Source of the DNA: an uncultured Clostridia bacterium
GTDB lineage: Bacteria > Bacillota > Clostridia > Oscillospirales > Acutalibacteraceae
DNA length: 39,504 nt
Direction of reading: 5' to 3'
NCBI GenBank assembly: GCA_947584595.1
Contig: CANPWP010000016.1
Coordinates: 1-39,504 of the forward strand
Shown: one piece after another, positions 8,959-17,109 of the stretch
Layout: every line of letters starts with the position of its first letter
How positions within the stretch are numbered: the stretch's first letter is position 1
The notes under the pieces: model-generated
Told to the model about the DNA's origin: nothing
What the model saw: only the letters and a program-made list of their open reading frames with translations
Databases searched by the model: none
Program-made: the position numbers and the translations under genes

Positions 8959-8977
8959 TTTATTCGAATTTATAATC

Positions 8978-9874
8978 CTAATCTTTATATTTGCTCTCCA
9001 AACTTTGCTTAAATAAATCACATATAAAGTAATAAACAGGAATTGTCAAAAACAGAACCCACATAGGGTGCCATAGTCCCATTAAAAGTCCAAAAAGCAA
9101 ATACACAATTACAACCAAAACAGGATAACAAAAATGACTTGGCTTCCTTTTTATTATTGCATTAACCAAGGTATAATAGAGAGGTATTGTTAAAAATACT
9201 ATCCAGCTTAACTTAAATCCCATACATAAACCGCTGAAACCCCATGCCAAAAACGCTATAACAGCGACAATTGGATAGGGAAACTTATTCCATATACTTT
9301 TTGTCTTTTCATTCTTTTGCTTTACTTCAGCACTGTAAAATACATGACCGTTTTCGTCTGTATAAACTTTTTCCTCTCCGTTTTCTTCAACATAAATTCC
9401 GTCAAAGCCTACATTTACTTTTGTACCATTTTTATCGTGAACTTTTAATCCGTCTTTAAAGCTGATATCCACATGGTCGCCGTATTTACTATGAATATGC
9501 AATCCGTTTTTAAAGCTCACCTTATCACTTTTATGATAATTTGTACTTTCATTACTTTGCTGATGATCGGACTCATTTTCTTCATTTTCTGACGAAGGGT
9601 TTTCAGTTTTTATGTTTTCATTAATATCCATCTGAGTATTTTCTTTTTCCTTTTTAACTGCCTCAGGCTCAGATTTGCCTTGCAGTAATTCATCAAGAGT
9701 AACGTTGTACAGCTTTGCAAGTAAAATTAAATTATCTGTATCGGGAGAAGCTTCTGCCCTCTCCCACTTTGAAACAGCCTGTCTGCTTACTCCTATTTTT
9801 CCTGCAAGTTCCTCCTGAGAAAGATTATTCTTTTTTCTGTACTGTAAAAGTCTGTTAGCAATTTCAATATTCAT
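8978..9874 (-). CDS. Membrane-tethered XRE-family regulator
   Basis: 298 residues in three parts. Residues 1-65 are a canonical HTH_3 domain (NNLSQEELAGKIGVSRQAVS, KWER, ASPDTDNLILLAKLYNV). Residues ~70-110 are an acidic, Glu/Asn/Ser-rich linker. Residues ~115-185 contain short beta-type repeats: SFKNGLHIHSKYGDHVDI, SFKDGLKVHDKNGTKVNV and FDGIYVEENG. The last ~95 residues have four hydrophobic segments (for example PYPIVAVIAFLAWGF, WIVFLTIPLYYTLVNAI, PVLVVIVYLLFGLL, WVLFLTIPVYYFI). The protein is probably a membrane-bound repressor or sensor; its signal is unknown. It is transcribed alone and converges on glyS. Confidence 0.85.
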   Translation of the reverse strand: MNIEIANRLLQYRKKNNLSQEELAGKIGVSRQAVSKWERAEASPDTDNLILLAKLYNVTLDELLQGKSEPEAVKKEKENTQMDINENIKTENPSSENEENESDHQQSNESTNYHKSDKVSFKNGLHIHSKYGDHVDISFKDGLKVHDKNGTKVNVGFDGIYVEENGEEKVYTDENGHVFYSAEVKQKNEKTKSIWNKFPYPIVAVIAFLAWGFSGLCMGFKLSWIVFLTIPLYYTLVNAIIKRKPSHFCYPVLVVIVYLLFGLLMGLWHPMWVLFLTIPVYYFICDLFKQSLESKYKD

Positions 9875-9952
9875 AATTTTCCCCCTTGAAATTTCTGACT
9901 TTATTATACAGAATTTTTATGACGCAATCTATACATTTCGGTTAGCAATTTC

Positions 9953-9967
9953 GCAACCGGTGGTTGC
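9953..9967. promoter_or_regulatory. Candidate operator upstream of the XRE regulator
   Basis: The inverted repeat GCAACC-GGT-GGTTGC lies upstream of the likely -10 (TATAAT at 9907-9902 on the minus strand), which has no good -35. A second partial half (GGTTAGC) is at 9940-9946. Autoregulation is plausible but unproven. Confidence 0.35.
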
Positions 9968-10061
9968 AGTTTAGGTTTTACGGGAATTTACAGCGTTTGA
10001 TTTTTAAAATTATAAACCTCTGTCTTTTTGAAATTTAGTTTTTATATCACAAACTTTAAAT

Positions 10062-11564
10062 TTAATACTCTAAGCCTTTTGTTGTTTTTAAAAATTCTTT
10101 AACCTTATTATATATAATTTCTGTTCCGCCTACACTGTCGCTTTCGATATTTAAAGGCATATTAGGGTCGTGAACAGAAAGCCTTAACAAAAACCAACCG
10201 TCGCCGTCATTTTTTCCGAATGAAACACGAACACCCTCACGACTGTCGTCTGCTAAAATCCAACCCTGTTGATTTTTTGCATACTCTTCAAGGTCTGATA
10301 TAATTTTTTGTCCGCAGGCTCTGAAATCTTTTTCTAATATATTAAAGCGGTATTCCTTACTTTCAACAGGTTCTTTTAAACTTTCCAAAATGCTGTCGAG
10401 CGCTTTTCCCCGCTTTTTCATCTGTGCCATTTTAATAATGATTTTTGTGCAAAGATATGCTCCGTCATCAAGAAAATAATTTTCTCTCATTGCGGCATGA
10501 CCGGAGGTTTCAATTGCAAGAGGACAGTTTATTCCCTTAGCGTTCAGTTCAAGTCCTTTATCAATTACATTTTTATATCCTCTCTTATAACGATAATGCT
10601 CTCCGCCTAATGTAGTTTCAATAAATTCTTTAAGTCCGCTTGAAGTAATTGAGTCTGTTACAATTGTTCCTCCATCATTGCCTTCAAGTGCAATTGCCGA
10701 GGCAAGAGCTACAAGGCGGTTTCTGTTTATTTCGTTGCCCTTACTGTCAACAGCGCCTCCTCTGTCAACATCAGTATCAAATATAACGCCTAAATCAGCT
10801 TTATTTTCAAGTACTGCCTCACAAATTGATGCCATTGCAGTTTTATCCTCTGGGTTTGGAATATGATTGGGAAACATTCCGTCAGGTTCAAGATAACGGC
10901 TGCCTCTTATATCTGCACCAAGAACCTTTAAAACCTTATCTGCATAAAATCCGCCCACACCGTTACCTGCGTCTACAACAATTTTAAAGCCTTTTAAGGG
11001 TTGCTGATAATCTTCTGCATTAACTTCTTTTCGGATAATATTGCAAAGATTTTCAGCATACTGTGACATATAGTCTACATTTTCAACTTGACCGTCATTA
11101 GATTTTTCCAAAGTTTTTTCATCCTGAGCAAACTGAAGAATATCAATAATATCTTCTGCTTCAAGCCCGCCCTGTCTTGTAAAAAATTTAAGACCGTTTC
11201 TGTTAAAAGGATGATGGCTTGCGGTAATTTCAACTGCACCGTCGCAGTTTAAATCAACAGTTGTCATAAACATAGACGGAGTTGAAGCAAGTCCGCAGTT
11301 TAAAACCTTTGCACCAACACTTACAAATTGCTTAATAACTAAAGATGCAATATGTTCACCTGTAATACGGCTGTCTCTTCCCACGGAAAGAGTAAGCTGT
11401 GAAGGGTTTTTATTTGTTTTAATGCAAAGCCAATTAACAAATCCCAATGCTGCACCGTTTACTACATCATCGGTTAAGGTAACGCTTTGTCCTTCAGCGC
11501 CTTTACAAGCAACACCTCTGATATCCGTTCCGCTTTGCAGATGACTATAAATTTCATTTAACAT
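10062..11564 (-). CDS. Phosphohexomutase (phosphomannomutase/phosphoglucomutase family)
   Basis: Interconverts hexose 1- and 6-phosphates for glycogen, cell-wall and exopolysaccharide precursors. The 500-residue protein has the alpha-D-phosphohexomutase signature TASHHPFNRNGLK with phosphoserine at Ser116 (usual form TASHNP), the magnesium loop DTDVDR (Asp263/265/267), and the sugar-binding ETSGH motif. The C-terminal domain contains DDSREGVRVSFG-type phosphate-binding residues. The second residue after Ser is His rather than Asn. Family members cannot be split into mannose or glucose specificity by eye. GGAGG lies 9-10 nt before the ATG. It is not in an operon. Confidence 0.88.
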   Translation of the reverse strand: MLNEIYSHLQSGTDIRGVACKGAEGQSVTLTDDVVNGAALGFVNWLCIKTNKNPSQLTLSVGRDSRITGEHIASLVIKQFVSVGAKVLNCGLASTPSMFMTTVDLNCDGAVEITASHHPFNRNGLKFFTRQGGLEAEDIIDILQFAQDEKTLEKSNDGQVENVDYMSQYAENLCNIIRKEVNAEDYQQPLKGFKIVVDAGNGVGGFYADKVLKVLGADIRGSRYLEPDGMFPNHIPNPEDKTAMASICEAVLENKADLGVIFDTDVDRGGAVDSKGNEINRNRLVALASAIALEGNDGGTIVTDSITSSGLKEFIETTLGGEHYRYKRGYKNVIDKGLELNAKGINCPLAIETSGHAAMRENYFLDDGAYLCTKIIIKMAQMKKRGKALDSILESLKEPVESKEYRFNILEKDFRACGQKIISDLEEYAKNQQGWILADDSREGVRVSFGKNDGDGWFLLRLSVHDPNMPLNIESDSVGGTEIIYNKVKEFLKTTKGLEY

Positions 11565-11603
11565 AATAAAAATTCCTCCCTATCTATTCATTAGGCATTT
11601 TTG

Positions 11604-11632
11604 ATTATATAACATAAAATATAAATAGACAA
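11604..11632 (-). promoter_or_regulatory. Promoter of the phosphohexomutase gene
   Basis: Minus-strand TTGTCT (11632-11627), 17-nt spacer and perfect TATAAT (11609-11604), about 40 nt upstream of the start codon. Confidence 0.75.
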
Positions 11633-11785
11633 GATACTAAAAAATCAAGTTTGTAAAAAATATACACAAAAATTTTTTTGTTTTTAAAATTTGTTTTTAT
11701 TTTAACGAAATAAGTTTCAGAATTTTTTATTTTTCGTATTTTTAAATTTATGTATTTAGTTAAACTGCATAATTTATATTGCATA

Positions 11786-11808
11786 ATATTGTAAATCTTT
11801 TACAATAT
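11786..11808. promoter_or_regulatory. Inverted repeat ATATTGTAAA-TCT-TTTACAATAT
   Basis: Perfect 10-bp arms with a 3-nt centre, ~37 nt upstream of the -35 of the 11995 gene. The core resembles the sites at 25588 and 35994. It could be a repressor operator; with this AT content chance cannot be excluded. The rest of 11633-11844 is AT-rich without visible structure. Confidence 0.4.
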
Positions 11809-11844
11809 ATTTTCATATTACACAAATTTAGTGCTAATTTTTTG

Positions 11845-11872
11845 TTGACATTTCCAAAAATATAAATATAAT
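11845..11872 (+). promoter_or_regulatory. Promoter of the 11995 gene
   Basis: Perfect TTGACA (11845-11850), 16-nt spacer, perfect TATAAT (11867-11872); predicted start about 11879. Confidence 0.85.
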
Positions 11873-11879
11873 AATAATT

Positions 11880-11994
11880 GTCAAGTAAATAGTCCGCTTG
11901 ACTGTTAGCAGTCAATAAAAGATTGTTAATACTTATAAATTGCCAAATGGTAAATGGCGCACGAAAAATATTATATTTTTAAGGAGGATTTATC
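11880..11994 (+). promoter_or_regulatory. Structured 5' leader, possible RNA switch
   Basis: The ~115-nt leader can form two mutually exclusive stems: GTCAAG (11880-11885) with CTTGAC (11897-11902), or TTGACTG (11898-11904) with CAGTCAA (11909-11915). A third small stem is GCCA/TGGC (11942-11958), and the SD AAGGAGG is at 11981-11987. No known riboswitch consensus is recognised. Confidence 0.35.
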
Positions 11995-12261
11995 ATGTCA
12001 CCAGTTTTAAGTTTACATGACATCGAAGTTTCAAAATTCCTCGCCGTGCTTGATACCTGCAAGGGCAACGTATTTCTTGTTACGCGCGAAGGAGATCATC
12101 TTAACCTGCGCAGTAAACTCTGTCAGCTTGTCGGCTTAACTCAGCTTATTGAGGGCGGCAAAATTGCAGAGGCGTATATCGTTTGCGAAAACAAAGAAGA
12201 TGAAAGTAAGCTTTTCAGATTTAACTTGCTCGGTGATACCGGTGAGGCTGAAGTTGATTAG
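11995..12261 (+). CDS. Small conserved protein of unknown function
   Basis: 88 residues, no signal peptide or membrane segment. Readable features are VSKFLAVLDTCKGNVFLVT near the N-terminus, EGDHLNLRSKLCQLVGL, then EGGKIAEAYIVCENKEDE. It looks like a small alpha/beta cytosolic protein. I have the impression that such proteins recur in Oscillospiraceae (sometimes under a misleading polymerase name), but I cannot assign a function. The excellent promoter, perfect AAGGAGG, single-gene unit and higher GC than its surroundings suggest strong expression. Confidence 0.85.
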   Translation: MSPVLSLHDIEVSKFLAVLDTCKGNVFLVTREGDHLNLRSKLCQLVGLTQLIEGGKIAEAYIVCENKEDESKLFRFNLLGDTGEAEVD

Positions 12262-12315
12262 CTTGCAAATTAAATGACAAATAAGTTTTTCACGTTAATT
12301 TCAAAACTTCTAAAT

Positions 12316-12352
12316 CCAAAAACAGTCATCTCTTGGAGGTGGCTGTTTTTGG
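12316..12352 (+). terminator. Terminator of the 11995 gene
   Basis: A long stem (CCAAAAACAGTCATCT with AGGTGGCTGTTTTTGG, a few G-U pairs) and small loop around TTGG, ending in GGTTTTAT. Confidence 0.8.
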
Positions 12353-12433
12353 TTTTATAAATATTTATAATGCAGATTTGTCAATGATGAATTGTAACAC
12401 TACAAAAAACTATTTATTTATAATAATAGGTAA

Positions 12434-12462
12434 TTGCTTTTTGAATTTCGGTCATATATAAT
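12434..12462 (+). promoter_or_regulatory. Promoter of the CmpB-type membrane protein gene
   Basis: TTGCTT (12434-12439), 17-nt spacer and perfect TATAAT (12457-12462), ~36 nt before the ATG at 12498. Confidence 0.7.
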
Positions 12463-12497
12463 AGTATTATTAACAAAATTTTCTACAGGGGTGTTTT

Positions 12498-13937
12498 ATG
12501 ATAAACTTTTTATGGGATTTTGTGTTCTTTTCATTTGTAGGCTGGTGTATTGATGAAATATATTACCTTATTACTGAAAAAGAATTTGCAAACATAGGAT
12601 TTTTAGCAAGTCCGTTTTCTCCTATGTACGGATTTGCCGCAGTTATAATTGACCTTGTATTCTCCCCTATTCAGGAATTACATCTGGCAGTATTCTTCGG
12701 TTCAATTTTACTGCTCGGCACACTTAAATTTTTAACGGGACTTTTTCTTGACAAAGTACTGCATTTTAAAATGTGGGATTATTCAAACCTTCCGTTAAAC
12801 ATTAAAGGATATATCTGCCTTCCTATTGTTGTTTTATGGGGCTTTGTATCATTGATTTTGGTATCTTTTGTAATGCCCATTATAAATATTTTTATTATAT
12901 TGATCCCCAAATGGCTTTCACTTGTAATTACATTTGGAATAATGTTTATTATGCTTATTGATGCAATCGGAACATTTATCACTATATTTAAATTGCAAAA
13001 GCATTTAAAGGAAATGGATGATGTATCAAAGCTGATAGAAGAAGACGCTCCCGAAACTCCGACAGAAGAGTTAAAAGAAAAGTACAACAAGCTTTTGCTT
13101 ACAAATAATATTTTCAGAAGAAGGCTTGTAAATGCTTTTCCTGATATGCAGTCTGTAAGCTATTCAGAGCATTTTATAAAAATCAAGGTAAAACTTGATG
13201 AAATAAAAGCAAACAACCTGAAAGAATATGAAAATATTTATACAAATGAAGAAGAAAAACCGTTTGCATACGGTTTAAATTTTAATAAATTATTCTGGCT
13301 ATTCATCATAGGATGTTTCTTCGGTACGGTGCTTGAAACGATTTGGGCAATTGTAACCTTAGGTCATTTTGAATTTCGTGTAGGACTTGTTTACGGTCCG
13401 TTTATCCCCGTATATGGCGGAGGCGCAGTTGTAATTACACTTTGCCTTTATAAGCTGTATAAAGCAAAAGATGTAATTATTTACATTGCAAGTGCAATTA
13501 TCGGTGCGGCATTTGAATTTTTTTGCAGTTATTTTCAGGAAATGTTTTTCGGTACGGTATCTTGGGATTACAGCAATACCCCGTTTAATATTCAGGGCAG
13601 GACAAATTTGATGTTTGCGCTTATCTGGGGATTTTTAGGACTTGTATGGGTAAGATATTGTTATCCATTTTGTTCAAAGCTGATTGAGAAAATTCCAAAG
13701 AAAATTGGAAACCTTGTAACTATTGCCCTTGTGATTTTTATGATATTTGATGTATTTATGACCTGTACAGGACTTCAAAGAGCTGACGAAAGAGCAAAAG
13801 GAGTTCCCGCAACAAATGTTTTTGCAGAATATCTTGACGAACATTTAGATGATGAATATTTGCAAATGATATTCCCACATATGACAAATGTTGATACAGG
13901 AATAAATGTAGGAGATACAACCGTTACTAAAAAATAA
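12498..13937 (+). CDS. Duplicated CmpB-type integral membrane protein (putative ABC transporter permease)
   Basis: 479 residues with two copies of the CmpB/type IV ABC permease-like domain (PF06541). Copy 1 covers about residues 1-165 (FVGWCIDEIYYLI, GFLASPFSPMYGFAAV, WDYSNLPLNIKGYICL). Copy 2 covers about 255-430 (GCFFGTVLETIWAI, GLVYGPFIPVYGGGAV, WDYSNTPFNIQGRTNL). Each has several hydrophobic helices and the shared WDYSN.PFNI.G motif. A charged ~85-residue cytoplasmic linker (KHLKEMDDVSKLIEED onward) joins them. Despite the family name no ATPase or binding protein is adjacent, so the transport role is unsupported here. It is monocistronic. Confidence 0.85.
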   Translation: MINFLWDFVFFSFVGWCIDEIYYLITEKEFANIGFLASPFSPMYGFAAVIIDLVFSPIQELHLAVFFGSILLLGTLKFLTGLFLDKVLHFKMWDYSNLPLNIKGYICLPIVVLWGFVSLILVSFVMPIINIFIILIPKWLSLVITFGIMFIMLIDAIGTFITIFKLQKHLKEMDDVSKLIEEDAPETPTEELKEKYNKLLLTNNIFRRRLVNAFPDMQSVSYSEHFIKIKVKLDEIKANNLKEYENIYTNEEEKPFAYGLNFNKLFWLFIIGCFFGTVLETIWAIVTLGHFEFRVGLVYGPFIPVYGGGAVVITLCLYKLYKAKDVIIYIASAIIGAAFEFFCSYFQEMFFGTVSWDYSNTPFNIQGRTNLMFALIWGFLGLVWVRYCYPFCSKLIEKIPKKIGNLVTIALVIFMIFDVFMTCTGLQRADERAKGVPATNVFAEYLDEHLDDEYLQMIFPHMTNVDTGINVGDTTVTKK

Positions 13938-13956
13938 ATTAATAATATATTTCAAA

Positions 13957-13984
13957 GGGCGAGCTTGTTGGCTCGCCTTTTTTT
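13957..13984 (+). terminator. Terminator of the CmpB-type gene
   Basis: Perfect 7-bp GC-rich stem GGCGAGC/GCTCGCC with loop TTGTTG and a run of seven T residues. Confidence 0.92.
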
Positions 13985-13991
13985 ATCAACT

Positions 13992-14170
13992 GTTTCGTCG
14001 CAAAGTGGCGATAAAGGGCTTCTCATGAGCTTTTTAAAAACATTCTGCTCTTTACTTTTTATATATTAATAGGCAGGTTTCGCCGCACATCGGCGACACA
14101 GGGCTTCTCGCCCTTTGATCCTCGCCAGCTTTTTTGAAAAAAAGCTGAGCAAAAAACTTTTACTTTTTCA
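13992..14170. repeat. Two degenerate copies of a hairpin-rich intergenic repeat
   Basis: Copy 1 (13992-14060) and copy 2 (14076-14168) share the order: TTTCG(T/C)CGCA, (T/C)GGCGA, AGGGCTTCTC, then CTTTTACTTTTT-like ends. Copy 2 keeps hairpins CGCCG-CACAT-CGGCG, GGGC-TTCTC-GCCC and CAGCTTTTT/AAAAAGCTG (14127-14148). Copy 1 is shorter. No ORF is seen, and the element probably belongs to a dispersed repeat family of this genome. It fills the 320-nt gap between two converging terminators. Confidence 0.55.
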
Positions 14171-14206
14171 GACCGAAAAATTTGATTTTTTATACTTTTC
14201 TTTTAC

Positions 14207-14237
14207 AAAAAAGCGACAGTTCACAACGAACTGCCGC
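14207..14237 (-). terminator. ftsZ terminator
   Basis: On the minus strand GCGGCAGTTC and GAACTGTCGC form a 10-bp stem (one G-U pair) followed by TTTTTTG. Confidence 0.9.
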
Positions 14238-14257
14238 ATATTTATATTTATTACAAA

Positions 14258-15337
14258 TTATTTATTGAAAATAGACATAATATCATAGAATGTATCGTCT
14301 TCATCTTCTTCTGTTTTTTCAGCCTTTTTTGTATCAACAAGTACATTGTTGTCTTCATTCTTGTTTTCTTTTGAATTGCCTTCGGCGTCAAATCCTGTTG
14401 CAATAACCGTTACGCTGATAGCGTCTTCCATATTTTCATCAATTACAGCACCCCAGATGATGTTTGCATCTTCAGATACCTTATCTTTAATCATTGTTGA
14501 TGCTGCGTCAATATCATCAAGGCTGATATCGGGAGAAGCCGTAATGTTAATAATAACGCCCATAGCACCGTCGATTGATGTTTCAAGAAGCGGACTTGAA
14601 ATAGCCATATCAGCAGCAACAGTAGCCTTATCTCTGCCTGTTGCATTACCCATACCCATATGTGCGTAACCTGCATCCTTCATTACTGAAGTAACGTCGG
14701 CAAAGTCAAGGTTTACCATACCGGGAACAAGAATAAGGTCGGAAATACTCTGAACACCCTGACGCAGTACATCATCGGCAATAGCAAAAGCATTTTGTAA
14801 AGTAATGCTTTGCTCTGAAAAATATTTTAATCTTTCGTTAGGAACGATAATAAGTGAGTCAACACAGGTTGAAAGCTCGGCAATACCCTGTTCAGCCTGA
14901 GCCATACGCTTTTTGCCTTCAAATGCGAAAGGCTTTGTAACAACAGCAACGGTAAGAATACCTAAATCCTTAGCAAGCTTTGCAACAACAGGAGCAGCGC
15001 CCGTACCTGTTCCGCCGCCCATACCTGCTGTTACGAATACCATATCTGTATCTTTAAGTAAAGCAGAAATTTCATCTTTGCTTTCTTCAGCAGCTTTTTT
15101 ACCAACTTCAGGCATAGAACCTGCGCCTTTGCCACGAGTCATTTTTTCGCCTATCTGAACTTTTGTTGTAGCTTTAGAAAGTCTAAGTACATGTTCATCA
15201 GTATTTACTGCAATAAATTCAACATTTTTTACAGCCATTTTAATCATACGATTAATAGCGTTTCCGCCGCCGCCGCCAACACCTATAACCTTAATAACAG
15301 GCATAAATTCATTTTCCATTTCTAAATCAAATGCCAT
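14258..15337 (-). CDS. ftsZ: Cell division GTPase FtsZ
   Basis: The tubulin homologue that forms the Z-ring. 359 residues. It shows the N-terminal [13 protein letters not shown], the tubulin signature [10 protein letters not shown], the NVDFAD-type T6 region (here [11 protein letters not shown]) and the T7 loop [14 protein letters not shown]. An acidic Glu/Asp/Asn/Lys-rich linker (about 320-345) precedes the short C-terminal peptide [13 protein letters not shown], which departs from the classic conserved C-terminal tail and may matter because ftsA is absent from the cluster. AAGGAGG is 9 nt upstream of the ATG. It is the last gene of the dcw cluster, with a 240-nt AT-rich gap after ftsQ that could hold its own promoter. 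Confidence 0.97.
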   Translation of the reverse strand: MAFDLEMENEFMPVIKVIGVGGGGGNAINRMIKMAVKNVEFIAVNTDEHVLRLSKATTKVQIGEKMTRGKGAGSMPEVGKKAAEESKDEISALLKDTDMVFVTAGMGGGTGTGAAPVVAKLAKDLGILTVAVVTKPFAFEGKKRMAQAEQGIAELSTCVDSLIIVPNERLKYFSEQSITLQNAFAIADDVLRQGVQSISDLILVPGMVNLDFADVTSVMKDAGYAHMGMGNATGRDKATVAADMAISSPLLETSIDGAMGVIINITASPDISLDDIDAASTMIKDKVSEDANIIWGAVIDENMEDAISVTVIATGFDAEGNSKENKNEDNNVLVDTKKAEKTEEDEDDTFYDIMSIFNK

Positions 15338-15577
15338 TTTAAACTTCCTCCTTAATATTCATTCCTAATATCATATAACTGCTTATTAAAACTATTTATA
15401 TACATAGGTACACTACTTTAATAAAGTAACATATTTTTTAATAAATATCAATATATTTTTTTATAATTAATTATAAAATCTATATTTATGACATATTTTT
15501 TGTATTTTTTTAGCAAAATTTATAATATATCGTCTTATTGTATATCAATATTTAATAAATAATATTGATTCTTTATT

Positions 15578-17071
15578 TTATTCAGCGCTGTAATCATCAC
15601 CTGAGTAATCACCGTAATAATCGTCACCACTGTAATCATCGCCTGAGTAATTACCGTAATAATCGTCACCACTGTAATCATCACCTGAATAATCCCCGGA
15701 ATAATCATCGCCACTGTAATCATCGCCTGAGTAATCTCCCGAATAATTGTCGCCGTTGTAATCATCGCCTGAGTAATCTCCCGAATAATTGTCGCCGCTG
15801 TAATCATCGCCTGAGTAATCTCCGGAATACTCGTCGCCGCTGTAATCATCGCCTGAGTAATCTCCGGAATAATCGTCTCCGCTGTAATCATCGGAAGAAT
15901 ATCCGCCGTCATCGGATGATTGCCATGTATAGCTGTCATCAGCATTAGAAGCGGTATCTTTAACTGTATCAGGCTGTGTAGCCGACTGCTGGGCAGATTG
16001 CTCCGCAGCTTTCGTGGGAATAGTTACATCAACGGAAATTTTCTCATCTTTAAAATAAGATTTTTTTGTTGAGTTACATTCCGAAACATTCAGTGTACCC
16101 TCAGATTTAACAGCACCGTTCTGGTCAAGCTTTTCTATAATAATGGTCATTGCAGTTTTCAGCTTATAGGAAATATCCTCAGGCAAACCGATAACAATTT
16201 TAATTCTGTTATCATAAATCATATTTATGTTTGCAGGCTTTCTTATATCTATATAGCTGATACCCTTATATTCATTTTCTATAATACAATCATTAATATC
16301 CTTTAGAATTTTTGTAATATTATCGTCAGCAAATTCTATATATTTTCCTACCTCGGTATTTTTTATTTCAGAACATAAAATAATCGGCAGATTTTCAGTA
16401 TTTTCGTCTGAAAGCTCAAGGATCCTTCCCTCTGCGCTTACTTTATAAAACTGATTATTACTCACAATAACATAAGCAGGTTTTGCATTTTTTACTGCTA
16501 TTGTAATGGTGTCGGGAATTTTAAAATCAACTCTTGCGTCCTCAATATAAGGCAATGTATCCTTTATTTTTTGGGGAGTAGAATTAAATTTTGCAAGAAA
16601 AATATTCTCCTCCATCTGAACCGAACTTAACTGAACAATCAGCTGTTCATCATACAAAGTATTACCCTCAACGCTGATTTTTTCAGTTTTAAACAAAACC
16701 GTCAAACATAAAGTCAATCCGATAAGAAATACAACAGAAAAAATTATAACATATGTAACAATATGCTTAATTTTTCTTCTTTTTGGAGAAAGAGGAGGTT
16801 TTTGATTTTTATTTTTTTGTTTTCTAATCTTTGCCGCTTTCTGTTTTCTGATTTTTGATTCATCAACAAAAAAATCATCATTGTAGACATCTGACGACAA
16901 TTTTTCAAAAGTATTGCGCTTATTATTTGTACTTGCTTTAACAGATTCTTTTACAAATTCATTATTGTTTATCGAATTACTTTTTCTGTTTTTTTCTTCT
17001 GCTAATTTTCGTTCTCTCTGATAATTTTTAGCCTCTCTTATCATTTTCTTTCTGTCAATTTTTCCACTCAA
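15578..17071 (-). CDS. ftsQ: Division protein FtsQ/DivIB with long repeat tail
   Basis: A bitopic divisome protein linking the late proteins. Residues 1-102 are a highly charged cytoplasmic region, 103-127 the membrane segment (HIVTYVIIFSVVFLIGLTL...), 130-200 the POTRA domain (FKTEKISVEGNTLYDEQLI...), and then the beta domain up to ~350. A Gln/Ala/Thr linker leads to residues 391-497, a tail of seven and a half 14-residue repeats with consensus YSGDDYSGDDYSGD. Typical FtsQ/DivIB proteins are ~250-300 residues; this one is 497 because of long N- and C-terminal additions. The start is TTG with GGAGGG 7 nt upstream. It follows murA by 38 nt. Confidence 0.88.
   Translation of the reverse strand: MSGKIDRKKMIREAKNYQRERKLAEEKNRKSNSINNNEFVKESVKASTNNKRNTFEKLSSDVYNDDFFVDESKIRKQKAAKIRKQKNKNQKPPLSPKRRKIKHIVTYVIIFSVVFLIGLTLCLTVLFKTEKISVEGNTLYDEQLIVQLSSVQMEENIFLAKFNSTPQKIKDTLPYIEDARVDFKIPDTITIAVKNAKPAYVIVSNNQFYKVSAEGRILELSDENTENLPIILCSEIKNTEVGKYIEFADDNITKILKDINDCIIENEYKGISYIDIRKPANINMIYDNRIKIVIGLPEDISYKLKTAMTIIIEKLDQNGAVKSEGTLNVSECNSTKKSYFKDEKISVDVTIPTKAAEQSAQQSATQPDTVKDTASNADDSYTWQSSDDGGYSSDDYSGDDYSGDYSGDDYSGDEYSGDYSGDDYSGDNYSGDYSGDDYNGDNYSGDYSGDDYSGDDYSGDYSGDDYSGDDYYGNYSGDDYSGDDYYGDYSGDDYSAE
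15581..15901 (-). repeat. 42-bp tandem repeat inside ftsQ
   Basis: Seven complete 42-bp units (15901 to 15608) and one partial unit encode the Tyr/Ser/Gly/Asp tail. Units differ by scattered synonymous and a few non-synonymous changes (E, N or YYG variants), so the repeat is not perfectly homogeneous. There are no spacers and it is in frame, which excludes CRISPR. Confidence 0.95.
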
Positions 17072-17109
17072 GAGGCAACCCTCCTTCCTTTTAAACTTCC
17101 CTTATTTAT

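Noticed and set aside
12498-13937. Functional ABC transporter
   Set aside because: Only the CmpB-like membrane part is visible; no ATPase or solute-binding gene is adjacent.
15535-15948. Repetitive ORFs on both strands overlapping the end of ftsQ, and a CRISPR-like repeat pattern
   Set aside because: They are shadows of the 42-bp in-frame ftsQ repeat. There are no spacers, and the unit is a multiple of three that reads through as one protein tail.
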